Assembly: GCA_900548275.1 (NCBI GenBank)
Contig: URJY01000018.1
Location: 1 to 41,502, forward strand
Direction of reading: 5' to 3'
Length of the DNA: 41,502 bases
From: an uncultured Opitutales bacterium
Lineage (GTDB): Bacteria; Verrucomicrobiota; Verrucomicrobiia; Opitutales; Intestinicryptomonadaceae
The first letter of the stretch is position 1; each line of letters starts with the position of its first letter. Shown here piece after piece: positions 7,863 through 16,915 of this stretch. The notes beneath the pieces were generated by a model. It was given only the letters and a program-made list of their open reading frames with translations, did no database searches and was not told the DNA's origin. Made by a program: the position numbers and the translations under genes.

Positions 7863-7884
7863 GAACAAAAACGTTTAAAATTAC

Positions 7885-7913
7885 TTGACGCGCAAAAATC
7901 GAAAAAATACTAT
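7885..7913 (+). promoter_or_regulatory. Promoter of mutA-mutB
   Basis: TTGACG (7885-7890), exactly 17 bases, then TACTAT (7908-7913): a strong match to a primary-sigma promoter. The expected start near 7920 gives a leader of about 48 bases to ATG 7968, too short for a cobalamin riboswitch; none is seen. Confidence 0.7.
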
Positions 7914-7967
7914 TCGGAATGAAAACGCCCGCCTTTGCGGCAATTCAAAAACGAAAATACACGACTG

Positions 7968-10043
7968 ATGAAAAACGAAAACAATCTGTTCGCAGAATTC
8001 AAACCGTCAACTTACGAAGAGTGGTACGAAGAGGCTGTCAAGCTGCTCAAAGGCGCACCCTTCGAAAAGAAGATGTTCACAAAAACTCCCGAAGGCATCA
8101 CCCTCAAACCCATCTATAATAAAGAGGATATGACTTTCGACGTGTCCCTGCCGGGGTTCGACGACTACGTGCGCGGCACTACCTGCGCGGGCAACAAAGC
8201 CTCGGCGTGGAAAATCTCGCAGGAACTCTGCGCGGGTTCTCCCGAAGAATTCAACAGGAAGATTCTCGACGCGCTCAACAAGGGGCAGACTTCGGTTGAA
8301 ATAGTGCTCGACGCGCCCTCCGCAAACGCGGTCGACGCCGACAATGCCGACGCCGCTACGGTCGGCAGGGGCGGAATTTCGATTTCCACCGCAAAAGACT
8401 TCGACGCGGCTTTCAAGGGCGTTGAAACCGACTGCGTAGACGTGTACATCCACACGGGCGCGGCGGAAGCGGGCGTTGCAGCGGCTCTCTACGCCTCGCA
8501 AAAGGGCAAAAAACTTTCGGGCGGCATTTTCTTCGACCCGATAGGCGAACTCGCAAAAACGGGCAAACTCAAACGTTCGCTGGAATGCGCTTTCGACGAA
8601 ATGTTTGCAACCGCATCCTACAACGCGGCAAACCTGCCGAACTTCACGGCAATCGGCGTAGACACAATGCCCTACTCGTCGGCGGGCGCGAGCGCGGTCG
8701 AAGAACTGGGCGCGGCTTTCGCAACGGCCGTGGCGTACGTGCGCGCCATGCTCGAACGCTCAATGACGGTCGACCAAGCGGCTTCGCAAATCAGATTCCG
8801 CGTAAGTCTGGGCGGCAACTTCTTTATGGAAATCGCAAAAATCCGCGCCGCGCGTATGCTGTGGGCGAAGATTGTCGAAGAGTTCGGCGGCGGCGACGAA
8901 TCCAAGAAAATCAGAATTTCCGCAAGAACGTCAATCTACAATAAGACCGTTTTCGACCCCTATGTCAATATGTTGCGCACCGCGACGGAAGCGTTCTCGG
9001 GCGTGGTCGGCGGCGTCGATTCCATGACGGTTGGCGCGTTCGACGAAATCATACGCAACCCCGACGAATTTTCGGAAAGAATCGCGCGCAACCAGCAGAT
9101 TATTTTGCAGGAGGAATGCAACCTCGCCGACGTAATCGACCCCGCGGGCGGTTCGTACTACGTCGAAAACCTCACGCGCGAACTCGCGGCGAAAGCTTGG
9201 GAATTTTTCGCGAAAATCGAGGCTCAGGGCGGAATTTTGAAAGCCCTCGAATCGGGCTTCGTGCAGGACGCCATAGCGCAGACCGCCGCGGGCAAAAAGA
9301 AGCTCTACGACACGCGCAGAAGCTCGGTAGTGGGCACGAACAACTACGCCAACCTCTCCGAAAAACCGCTTGAAAAGCGCGAATGCAAGTGCATCGCAGC
9401 CGACCGCGCAAAGAAGGTCGCGGCGGACAGAAAGACGGCGTCGGTAAACCTCGGCGGCGCGAAAGGAGCGGAGGCAATCGCAAAGCTCGTCGAAGCGGCG
9501 CAAAACGGCGCGTCGGTGCAGGCTGCGGAAGAGGCAATCTGCAAATGCAAGGCGGGCGTCGAGGTAAAACCGCTCGACATCCGCCGCGCGGTCGAACACT
9601 TCGAGGCACTCAGAACGGCAAGCGCGGAATACAAAAAGGCGAACGGCTTCGGTCCGAAAGTCTTCCTCGCGACGATGGGCCCGCTCGTGCAGCACAAAAT
9701 ACGTGCCGACTTCATCCGCGGATTCTTCGAAGTCGGCGGCTTCGAAGTGCTCTATCCCAACGGCTTCCAGAGCGGCGAAGAGGCGGCGAAAGCGTTCGCC
9801 GAAAGCGGCGCGAAATACGCCGTAATCTGCTCGACCGACGACACATACCCCGCGCTCGTGCCCGAAGTTACAAAGGCAATCAAGGCAGTCAAGCCCGACG
9901 CTACGGTATATATGGCGGGTCTCCCCGCGCCCGACGCCGAACCGCTCTACAAAGAGGCGGGCTACGACGGCAGCATAAGCATAAAGAGCAACAACTACGA
10001 AACGCTCAAGTCGATGCTTTCGGCACTCGGCGTTATCAAATAA
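7968..10043 (+). CDS. mutA: Methylmalonyl-CoA mutase small (beta) subunit
   Basis: The 691-residue non-catalytic partner of MutB in the heterodimeric mutase that interconverts succinyl-CoA and (R)-methylmalonyl-CoA. It has the mutase TIM-barrel domain (motifs such as IRFRVSLGGNFFMEIAKIRA and DPAGGSYYVENLTREL) and a C-terminal cobalamin-binding-like domain. That last domain lacks the DxHxxG cobalt-ligating motif: at the matching place it reads TMGPLVQHKIRADFIRG, as expected for small subunits that no longer bind B12. ATG 7968 (MKNENNLFAEF) is chosen over a TTG at 7935. It is followed after 24 bases by mutB and preceded by a strong promoter. The epimerase, decarboxylase and MeaB chaperone are not in the window. 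Confidence 0.93.
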   Translation: MKNENNLFAEFKPSTYEEWYEEAVKLLKGAPFEKKMFTKTPEGITLKPIYNKEDMTFDVSLPGFDDYVRGTTCAGNKASAWKISQELCAGSPEEFNRKILDALNKGQTSVEIVLDAPSANAVDADNADAATVGRGGISISTAKDFDAAFKGVETDCVDVYIHTGAAEAGVAAALYASQKGKKLSGGIFFDPIGELAKTGKLKRSLECAFDEMFATASYNAANLPNFTAIGVDTMPYSSAGASAVEELGAAFATAVAYVRAMLERSMTVDQAASQIRFRVSLGGNFFMEIAKIRAARMLWAKIVEEFGGGDESKKIRISARTSIYNKTVFDPYVNMLRTATEAFSGVVGGVDSMTVGAFDEIIRNPDEFSERIARNQQIILQEECNLADVIDPAGGSYYVENLTRELAAKAWEFFAKIEAQGGILKALESGFVQDAIAQTAAGKKKLYDTRRSSVVGTNNYANLSEKPLEKRECKCIAADRAKKVAADRKTASVNLGGAKGAEAIAKLVEAAQNGASVQAAEEAICKCKAGVEVKPLDIRRAVEHFEALRTASAEYKKANGFGPKVFLATMGPLVQHKIRADFIRGFFEVGGFEVLYPNGFQSGEEAAKAFAESGAKYAVICSTDDTYPALVPEVTKAIKAVKPDATVYMAGLPAPDAEPLYKEAGYDGSISIKSNNYETLKSMLSALGVIK

Positions 10044-10067
10044 CAACCGCAAAAAGGAGAATTTACA

Positions 10068-12254
10068 ATGGGTAAAAATCCCGACTTCACGAAAATCGCA
10101 TTCGAAAATCCGAAGGCGAAATCTTCCTTGAAACAGTGGCGTGCCGACATCGAAAAGAAGACGGGCAAGTCGCTCGACGACCTCGTCGTGGAAACGATGG
10201 AACAGATTCCCGTCAAGCCGCTCTACACGGCGGACGATACGGCAGGTCTCGAACATACGGGCTTCACGGCGGGCATCGCGCCCAACCTCAGGGGCCCCTA
10301 CGCGACGATGTACGTTGTGCGCCCGTGGACGGTTCGCCAATACGCGGGCTTCTCGACGGCGGAAGAGTCGAACGCGTTCTACCGCAGAAATCTGGCGGCG
10401 GGGCAGAAGGGGCTTTCGATTGCGTTCGACCTCGCAACCCACCGCGGCTACGACTCAGACCATCCGCGCGTCGTCGGCGACGTCGGCAAGGCGGGCGTTG
10501 CGGTGGACTCGATTATGGATATGGAAGTGCTCTTCGACAAAATCCCGCTCTCGCAGGTGTCGGTCTCGATGACGATGAACGGCGCGGTTTTGCCGATTCT
10601 TGCGTTCTACATCGTGGCGGGTCTGGAACAGGGCGCGAAGCTCGAGCAGCTTGCGGGCACAATCCAGAACGACATTCTCAAAGAGTTTATGGTGCGCAAC
10701 ACCTACATCTATCCGCCGACTCCCTCGATGAAAATCATCGGCGACATCTTTGCGTACACCTCGAAGAATATGCCCAAATTCAACAGCATTTCGATTTCGG
10801 GCTACCACATGCAGGAGGCGGGCGCAACCGCCGACCTCGAAATGGCGTACACGCTCGCCGACGGTCTCGAGTACCTGCGCGAGGGCGAAAAGGCGGGGCT
10901 TAAGGTGGACCAATTTGCGCCGCGCCTTTCGTTCTTCTGGGCAATCGGCAAAAACTACTTTATGGAAGTTGCGAAAATGCGCGCCGCGCGCATGCTCTGG
11001 GCGAAAATCGTCAAGGGCTTCGACCCGCAAAACCCGAAGAGCCTTGCGCTGCGCACTCACTCGCAGACGAGCGGCTGGTCGCTGACCGAACAGGATCCGT
11101 TCAACAACGTAACGCGTACGGCAATCGAGGCGATGGGCGCGGCTCTCGGACACACGCAGAGCCTGCACACAAACGCGCTCGACGAGGCAATCGCACTGCC
11201 CACCGACTTCTCGGCACGAATCGCCCGCAACACGCAGCTCTATCTGCAGGACGAAACGGGCATCTGCCGCGTAATCGACCCGTGGGCGGGCTCGTACTAC
11301 GTGGAATCGCTGACCGACGCGCTCGTCAAACGCGCGTGGGGACACATTCAGGAAGTCGAATCGCACGGCGGCATGACGAAGGCAATCGAAGCGGGTCTGC
11401 CCAAGCTCCGCATCGAAGAGGCATCGGCGCGCCGTCAGGCGAGAATCGACAGCGGCAGCGAAACAATCGTGGGACTCACGAAATACCGCCTCGACAAGGA
11501 GGAGCCGCTCGACATTCTCGACATCGACAACACCGCAGTGCGCGAAGCGCAAATCAAAAAGCTCGAAACGCTCCGCAAGAACCGCGACAACACCAAAGTG
11601 CGCCAGATTCTGGAGGAAATCACCAAGTGCGCCGAAACGGGCAAGGGCAACCTGCTGGAACTGAGCGTGGAGGCGGCAAAGGCGCGCGCAAGCCTCGGAG
11701 AAATCTCGCTCGCCTGCGAAAAGGTTTTCGGACGCTACAAGGCGGTCATCCGCTCGATTAGCGGCGTGTACCAAAAGGAATTCGCAAAGGACGCAAAGAA
11801 TATGGAAATCGTCAACGAAATCTCGAAACTCGTAAAGGACTTCGAGGCAAAGGAAGGGCGCAAACCGCGCATACTCATCGCGAAAATGGGTCAGGACGGA
11901 CACGACCGCGGCGCGAAAGTCGTCGGCACGGCGTACGCCGACCTCGGCTTCGACGTGGATATGGGTCCGCTCTTCCAGACGCCCGAGGAAACCGCGAAGA
12001 TGGCGGTCGAAAACGACGTGCACATCGTGGCGATGAGCTCGCTTGCCGCCGGACACAAAACGCTGCTTCCGCAACTCGTCGAAGAGCTGAAAAAGCTCGG
12101 ACGCGAAGACATAATGGTCGTGGTCGGCGGCGTCATCCCCGCGCAGGACTACGACTTCCTGCTCAAGCACGGCGCAAGCGCAATCTTCGGTCCGGGGACG
12201 GTCATCCCCGAAGCCGCAAAGAAAATGCTCCTGCTCCTGCAACAACAGGCGTAG
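10068..12254 (+). CDS. mutB: Methylmalonyl-CoA mutase large (alpha, catalytic) subunit
   Basis: 728 residues, the normal length for the adenosylcobalamin-dependent catalytic subunit. The TIM barrel (about 30-560) binds the CoA ester (RPWTVRQYAGFSTAEESN, FDLATHRGYDSDHPRV), and the C-terminal Rossmann-like domain (about 595-728) carries the B12 motif GQDGHDRGAKV, whose His612 should be the lower cobalt ligand. AAGGAG at 10054-10059, 8 bases before the ATG, is one of the few strong ribosome-binding sites in the window. With mutA it forms a two-gene operon closed by the hairpin at 12277. In Verrucomicrobiota relatives the enzyme serves succinate-to-propionate fermentation or propionate use; the direction here is an inference. 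Confidence 0.96.
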   Translation: MGKNPDFTKIAFENPKAKSSLKQWRADIEKKTGKSLDDLVVETMEQIPVKPLYTADDTAGLEHTGFTAGIAPNLRGPYATMYVVRPWTVRQYAGFSTAEESNAFYRRNLAAGQKGLSIAFDLATHRGYDSDHPRVVGDVGKAGVAVDSIMDMEVLFDKIPLSQVSVSMTMNGAVLPILAFYIVAGLEQGAKLEQLAGTIQNDILKEFMVRNTYIYPPTPSMKIIGDIFAYTSKNMPKFNSISISGYHMQEAGATADLEMAYTLADGLEYLREGEKAGLKVDQFAPRLSFFWAIGKNYFMEVAKMRAARMLWAKIVKGFDPQNPKSLALRTHSQTSGWSLTEQDPFNNVTRTAIEAMGAALGHTQSLHTNALDEAIALPTDFSARIARNTQLYLQDETGICRVIDPWAGSYYVESLTDALVKRAWGHIQEVESHGGMTKAIEAGLPKLRIEEASARRQARIDSGSETIVGLTKYRLDKEEPLDILDIDNTAVREAQIKKLETLRKNRDNTKVRQILEEITKCAETGKGNLLELSVEAAKARASLGEISLACEKVFGRYKAVIRSISGVYQKEFAKDAKNMEIVNEISKLVKDFEAKEGRKPRILIAKMGQDGHDRGAKVVGTAYADLGFDVDMGPLFQTPEETAKMAVENDVHIVAMSSLAAGHKTLLPQLVEELKKLGREDIMVVVGGVIPAQDYDFLLKHGASAIFGPGTVIPEAAKKMLLLLQQQA

Positions 12255-12276
12255 TTCGAAAAACACTTCAAATGCA

Positions 12277-12308
12277 AACGCGCGTTCGGCTTCGGACGCG
12301 CGTTTTTT
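12277..12308 (+). terminator. Rho-independent terminator of mutA-mutB
   Basis: AACGCGCG (12277-12284) pairs with CGCGCGTT (12297-12304), followed by a T run. It lies 22 bases after the mutB stop and excludes an early start for the downstream gene. Confidence 0.85.
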
Positions 12309-12329
12309 GCGCTTGGCGGCTGTATAAAG

Positions 12330-12358
12330 TTGACGGCATCGCGCAAGACGGATATTCT
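12330..12358 (+). promoter_or_regulatory. Promoter of the arabinofuranosidase gene
   Basis: TTGACG (12330-12335), a 17-base spacer and TATTCT (12353-12358) closely mirror the mutA promoter. The predicted transcript starts near 12365, so the coding start must lie after that. Confidence 0.65.
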
Positions 12359-12391
12359 ATTTTTTTCGAATCAATTAACCTCTATACACAT

Positions 12392-14953
12392 GTGGGAAGA
12401 TACATCTTGTTTATGCTCGCGGCGGCGGTCGCGCTTTGCGCGTGTTCCACATCTAAAACCGAAACGCAGGGCGACGCGGAGAGCGTCGAGGTTTTCGTAT
12501 TCTCGGATCCGAAAATAAAGCTGTGGCGTCCGCTGCAAATCGCCTACAAAAGCGGCGGGGAATGGGTCGCCTCGGAAAACAAAATCCTCACAAGCTTCTT
12601 CGGCGACAGACGCCTGCGCCCGCCGCGCCAAATGGCGACGCCCTACCTGTTCGCGGGAAAGGACGGGCTTTGCCACTGCATTTGGGCGTTCGGCGACGGA
12701 CGCAACGAATTCGCCCATTCGAGCACGCCCGACTTCTTCGCGTGGAGCAAGCAGGACAACGCAAAGCTTCCCGACGGCGTAAAATTCCTCAACCCCGTAG
12801 TAAAGCCATCCGACGGCGGCTACACGGTGTTCTTCAAAAACGGAAACGACGGCTTTATGAAAACGGAAACCGCCGACTTCAAAAGCTACTCGAAGCCGCA
12901 AAAAATCGACGCCTCGAAGTATCCGAACGAATACGCGCGGCTCGAGCTTCCGCGCGGAAAATACGAGGGCGCATTCGTGAAGCTTGGCGTGCGCGACTTC
13001 GAAAAATTCATGAAAACCGAGCGCGACTTCCTGCGGAAAAGCAGAATCATGCGCGACACCCCCGAAGTCATGGCGAAGCGGCTGGGCGGCAGAAAAGTTT
13101 CGGCAAAACTCGCGCTCACGGGCGCGAAAAAACCGATAAACAAAAAAATGTCGGGGCTTTTCTTCGAGGATATCTTCCACTCAGCCGACGGCGGCATCTA
13201 CCTCGAACTCGTCCAAAACCGCGACTTCGAATACTCGCCCGACGACAACGACGCCTTCCATCCGCTCTACGCGTGGAAAATCTCCCCGAACGCAGAATTT
13301 TCCGTGGAAAAAATAAACCCAATCGGCAAAAACAACCCTACGCACCTTTTCGTAAAATCGAAAGACGGAAAGCCCGCGCTCGTGGAAAATTCGGGCTGGG
13401 ACGGAATAGACCTCAAAGGCGGCGCGGTCTACGACTTCTCGATTTTCGCGAAACCGTCGGGCGCGGGCGGCAAAATCAAAGTCTTTGTAAAAGCCCCCGA
13501 CGGAACGAACGCGTTTGAAGGCGAAATCGCGCCCGATTCCGCAAGCTGGAAAAAATATTCGCTTTCGGCGACGGCGAAATCCGACACGAAAGCCGCACCG
13601 CTTTCGCTCGAAATCGAAACCGCCGACGGGGTCGCAATCGACATGGTTTCGCTCTTTCCGCGCGATACTTTCAGGGGCAGAAAAAACGGACTCCGCAGGG
13701 ACATCGCCGAAACGCTCGCCGCGCTCAAACCCAACTTCGTGCGCTTCCCGGGAGGCTGCATAGTCCACGCCGACAAGCCCGAACATTTCTACCGCTGGCA
13801 GTACACAATCGGCAAACTCGAAGACCGCAAGCCACTCCCGAACCTTTGGAAATACCACCAAACTTTCGGTTTGGGATACCTCGAATACTTCCAGTTTTGC
13901 GAAGACATAAACGCCGAGCCGCTGCCCGTGGTGTCGGCGGGAACTGTCTGCCAGATAAAGGGCGACGCCTGCATTCCGCTCGACAAAATGCCAGAGTACA
14001 TCGAAGAAGTTCTCGCGCTGATAGAATGGGCGAACGGCGACCCCGAAAAGACTAAATGGGGCAGAGTCCGAGCCGCAAACGGGCACCCCGCGCCGTTCGG
14101 TATGAAATACCTCGGAATCGGCAACGAGGACGAACAGACCGAAAACTTCAAAGTCCGCTACCTCATGATTAAGGACGCCGTCAATAAAAAATATCCGGAC
14201 ATAACGGTAATCGGCAGTTCGGGAATTTTGTCGCACGGACAGGACTACACGCAGGGCTGGAAGATTGTAAACGATTCCCGCACGCCCATAATAGACGACC
14301 ACTGCTACGAGCCGCCCGAATGGTTCATCGCCAACGCCAACTACTACGACAACCGCGACCGCAACGGCGCAAAAGTCTACCTCGGCGAATACGCCCCGCA
14401 CAACAAAGACGACACGAACACCGTCTACACCGCGCTCTGTTCGGCTTTCCACTTGGCGAATTTGGAGCGCAACGGCGACCTCGTGAAAATGGTATCCTAC
14501 GCGCCGCTGCTCTCGCGCATCGGCGTCTCGAAGCGCAAGACAATGATGGTGCATTTCGACAACGCAAACGTCTACCCGACGCCCGAATACTACGTCCAAA
14601 AACTCTTCTCGCACAACGCGGGCGACGTTTACCTCGACTCGAAAACTGAAATAGTTTCGGGCGACAACGACGGCGTAAAGGAACGCATACGCGCATCCGT
14701 CGCGGAGGATTCCGAGTCGGGCGATACCGTTCTGAAACTCGTGAACCTGCTTCCCGTGGAATGCGAAATGTCCGTCGATTTGGATACGGTAAAATCTACG
14801 CGCGACGCCGAAAAAACCGTGCTCACCTGCGCGAAGCCCGACGACGAAAACGCGGAAATAAGCCAAGAGCGCGTTAAACTCGGCGGCAGGTTTATCGAAA
14901 AGCTCCCGCCCTACTCGCTCGTCGTAATCAAATTCAAAAAGGCGCAAAACTAA
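12392..14953 (+). CDS. Two-domain alpha-L-arabinofuranosidase-like lipoprotein (GH51-type)
   Basis: About 853 residues. The C-terminal two-thirds is GH51-like: RFPGGC, the acid/base Glu579 in GIGNEDEQ and the nucleophile Glu666 in YLGEYAPHN, then a beta-sandwich. This fold removes L-arabinofuranosyl side chains from arabinan or arabinoxylan. A carbohydrate-binding-like insert lies around 340-430. The first 230 or so residues look like a beta-propeller similar to GH43/GH32 domains (WRPLQIAY, TPYLFAGKDGLCHCIWAFGD, EFAHSSTPDFFAWSK), an uncommon fusion. The start is uncertain: GTG 12392 (MGRYILFMLAAAVALCAC) gives a charged signal with lipobox Cys; TTG 12407, 7 bases after GGAAGA, and ATG 12413 are alternatives. 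Earlier in-frame starts precede the promoter and terminator and are rejected. Confidence 0.85.
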   Translation: MGRYILFMLAAAVALCACSTSKTETQGDAESVEVFVFSDPKIKLWRPLQIAYKSGGEWVASENKILTSFFGDRRLRPPRQMATPYLFAGKDGLCHCIWAFGDGRNEFAHSSTPDFFAWSKQDNAKLPDGVKFLNPVVKPSDGGYTVFFKNGNDGFMKTETADFKSYSKPQKIDASKYPNEYARLELPRGKYEGAFVKLGVRDFEKFMKTERDFLRKSRIMRDTPEVMAKRLGGRKVSAKLALTGAKKPINKKMSGLFFEDIFHSADGGIYLELVQNRDFEYSPDDNDAFHPLYAWKISPNAEFSVEKINPIGKNNPTHLFVKSKDGKPALVENSGWDGIDLKGGAVYDFSIFAKPSGAGGKIKVFVKAPDGTNAFEGEIAPDSASWKKYSLSATAKSDTKAAPLSLEIETADGVAIDMVSLFPRDTFRGRKNGLRRDIAETLAALKPNFVRFPGGCIVHADKPEHFYRWQYTIGKLEDRKPLPNLWKYHQTFGLGYLEYFQFCEDINAEPLPVVSAGTVCQIKGDACIPLDKMPEYIEEVLALIEWANGDPEKTKWGRVRAANGHPAPFGMKYLGIGNEDEQTENFKVRYLMIKDAVNKKYPDITVIGSSGILSHGQDYTQGWKIVNDSRTPIIDDHCYEPPEWFIANANYYDNRDRNGAKVYLGEYAPHNKDDTNTVYTALCSAFHLANLERNGDLVKMVSYAPLLSRIGVSKRKTMMVHFDNANVYPTPEYYVQKLFSHNAGDVYLDSKTEIVSGDNDGVKERIRASVAEDSESGDTVLKLVNLLPVECEMSVDLDTVKSTRDAEKTVLTCAKPDDENAEISQERVKLGGRFIEKLPPYSLVVIKFKKAQN

Positions 14954-14971
14954 AACCGCGCGGCGCAAGAG

Positions 14972-14998
14972 AATCGGTTCGCCCGAACCGATTTTCTT
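14972..14998 (+). terminator. Terminator of the arabinofuranosidase gene
   Basis: Perfect 10-bp stem AATCGGTTCG / CGAACCGATT (14972-14981, 14984-14993) followed by TTCTTT. Confidence 0.75.
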
Positions 14999-15116
14999 TG
15001 CAAGTCCGCCCGCGGCAAAGGCGGAGTAAAACAGAACAATCCCCCTGCAGGAAGCCCCAGCCGAATGCGCAAAAACACGCCGCGCGGCTTGCGGCATCGC
15101 CCAATGCGGACAAAAA

Positions 15117-15156
15117 AATCGGAGCGGACGCGCAAAGCATCCGCCCCGATTTTTTG
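15117..15156. terminator. Bidirectional terminator between convergent genes
   Basis: Stem AATCGG-A-GCGGA (15117-15128) with TCCGC-C-CCGATT (15140-15151), one mismatch, flanked by A and T runs so that it works on both strands. It closes the metallophosphoesterase gene on the minus strand and backs up the hairpin at 14972. Nothing else is seen in 14954-15171. Confidence 0.7.
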
Positions 15157-15171
15157 CATTGCCCGACGCCG

Positions 15172-16188
15172 CTAAAACTTCGCTCCCCTGTCGCGCGACT
15201 GTCCGCCCGCGCCTATGCGGAATATCTTAATCTCGCGCGCGTCCGCGTCTATTGCGACAAGCTCGGCAAGCATCTGAGAGTTCGGATTGAACTTCTCGAG
15301 AACGATGTCTTTCGGTCGGTGCTTTTCCTCGATAGTGCCGTAGCCCTGCGATATGAAAATGTTCACGCCGTCCTTAGAAAATGTCCTGTCGAAGTGGCTG
15401 TCGCCCGTGAGGTTCGCCGCAAGCACGCCGCCGCCCGCTACGTAGTCCGCCATTATCTTCCTGAATCGGTCGCCGCTTTTGCCCGCGAAATGGGGCTGAA
15501 TGGGCAGCCAGCTTCCGAGAATGTCCACGCAATAATGCGTGCACACAAACGCCGCCCAACCTTTCGGAGTTTCGCCCAAGTTTTTGCGGAAGAAGTCGAG
15601 CTGCGTGCCGTCGAAGCCGTAGGGGCGCGGGAACTCGCTGCTCGAATTGAGGAAGAACACGCGGCATTTCTTTTCGGGCAAATCGAGATACCCGTAGTCG
15701 CCGTTTACGCCGAAGACCGCCGACTTGCAAAAACGCGGATAGCGCAAGCCGAGATATTCGTTCGAAAATACTCGGCGATAGTGGTCGTGGTTTCCCGTCG
15801 CAAAAAGCGTCGGCACTTTCGTACGCGAGTGGAATTCGAAAACCGTATCGAGAAGCTTCTGACCGTTGTGGTGTTTCTTCACGGGATACTCCAAACCCCA
15901 GTCGCCCAAGTTTATGACGGCATCCGCGCCGAGCGTTTCGGCGGCTCGGTTTGCGTACAAAATGTGCTTTACCGTTTGCCGATATTTCGCAACGTCGTCG
16001 ATACCCGAATGCAGGTCGGTTACGGCGACGAACACGGCGCAGTTGCGCCCCGCGCGCCAAGCGTCGAAACGCTTTTTCGTCTCCGCAATTTCGGAATCGA
16101 CCCACGACGGCAATTCAGCAGAAACATCCTTTGCCGCCGCCGCAACCGCAGCGGCGAGCGTCAGCCCCATAAATCCTCTTCTTTTCAT
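15172..16188 (-). CDS. Tat-exported metallophosphoesterase
   Basis: A 338-residue calcineurin-like phosphoesterase. The binuclear metal motifs appear in order: TDLH, LGDWG, GNHDH, THYC and GDSHFD. The N-terminus MKRRGFMGLTLAAAVAAAA fits a twin-arginine signal (RRxF), consistent with export of a pre-folded metalloenzyme. ATG 16188 is chosen on that basis; the frame remains open upstream without homology and overlaps recR. The substrate (phosphomonoester, diester or nucleotide) is unknown. It is divergent from recR, with 108 bases between the starts, and convergent with the arabinofuranosidase. Confidence 0.85.
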   Translation of the reverse strand: MKRRGFMGLTLAAAVAAAAKDVSAELPSWVDSEIAETKKRFDAWRAGRNCAVFVAVTDLHSGIDDVAKYRQTVKHILYANRAAETLGADAVINLGDWGLEYPVKKHHNGQKLLDTVFEFHSRTKVPTLFATGNHDHYRRVFSNEYLGLRYPRFCKSAVFGVNGDYGYLDLPEKKCRVFFLNSSSEFPRPYGFDGTQLDFFRKNLGETPKGWAAFVCTHYCVDILGSWLPIQPHFAGKSGDRFRKIMADYVAGGGVLAANLTGDSHFDRTFSKDGVNIFISQGYGTIEEKHRPKDIVLEKFNPNSQMLAELVAIDADAREIKIFRIGAGGQSRDRGAKF

Positions 16189-16296
16189 ACCGTATATGCT
16201 ACAGCCCAGACGCGCCCGCGCAAGAAAAAACGCTCGCGACAAATCAGAAATTTTTGTTGCCCGAAAACGTGGTTCTGATAGCGTCGGAAAATTAAA

Positions 16297-16893
16297 ATGA
16301 GCGAATCCTTTGAAAAGTTGAAATCGGCGTTGCGCAAACTCCCCGGGACGGGAATGAAAAGCGCGGAGAGAATGGCGTTGCATCTTGCCCTCGAAAATCA
16401 GGCGGACGCGCGGGCGATTGCCTCGGCGATAATCACCGCCCTCGACAAAATCACGCCCTGCCCCGTCTGCGGCGGACTCTCGGAAAACGGAGAGCTGTGC
16501 GACATATGCAAAAACCCCGCGCGCGCCGAAACCGCAATATGCGTCGTCGAGCGGGCAAGCGACATCGACGCAATCGAAAAATCGGGCGCGTGGCGCGGAC
16601 GCTACCACGTTCTGGGCGGCAAGCTCTCGCCGCTGAAAAAAATCGGCGCGGACAAACTGAATATGGAATCGCTCGCGCGGCGGCTCGAGGGCGGAGAGGT
16701 CGAGGAGATTATGCTCGCGCTCTCCAACGACATCGAGGGCAAGGCGACGTGCCTTTTCATCCAAGACCACATCGTCGGGACAAAGCCCGTAAGGCTCACG
16801 CGCATAGGCTTCGGGCTTCCGAGCGGAAGCCAGCTCGGCTTTGCCGACTCCGAAACAATCAAGAACGCCCTCGATTCCAGAAAATCATTTTAA
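16297..16893 (+). CDS. recR: Recombination mediator protein RecR
   Basis: 198 residues, the usual RecR length. It has the N-terminal helix-hairpin-helix (RKLPGTGMKSAERMALHL), a four-cysteine zinc finger (CPVCGG...CDIC at about residues 54-71) and a Toprim domain (AICVVERASDIDAIE). RecR works with RecO and RecF to load RecA at gaps. It opens the long plus-strand housekeeping run; a RecO-like gene lies at the far end of the same run. The leader is A/T-rich without a Shine-Dalgarno site. Confidence 0.96.
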   Translation: MSESFEKLKSALRKLPGTGMKSAERMALHLALENQADARAIASAIITALDKITPCPVCGGLSENGELCDICKNPARAETAICVVERASDIDAIEKSGAWRGRYHVLGGKLSPLKKIGADKLNMESLARRLEGGEVEEIMLALSNDIEGKATCLFIQDHIVGTKPVRLTRIGFGLPSGSQLGFADSETIKNALDSRKSF

Positions 16894-16915
16894 AATACAA
16901 TTCGACATAAAAAAT

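Noticed and set aside
7869..7967. Possible cobalamin riboswitch before mutA
   Set aside because: The leader after the predicted transcription start is only about 48 bases and contains no B12-box-like sequence.
10455..12266. Long open frame antisense to mutB (603 codons), and similar long antisense frames over other genes
   Set aside because: Shadow frames produced by GC-rich codon bias; Arg/His/Phe-rich translations without motifs opposite clearly conserved genes.
12272..12391. Earlier start for the arabinofuranosidase
   Set aside because: It would place the mutB terminator and the gene's own promoter inside the coding region.
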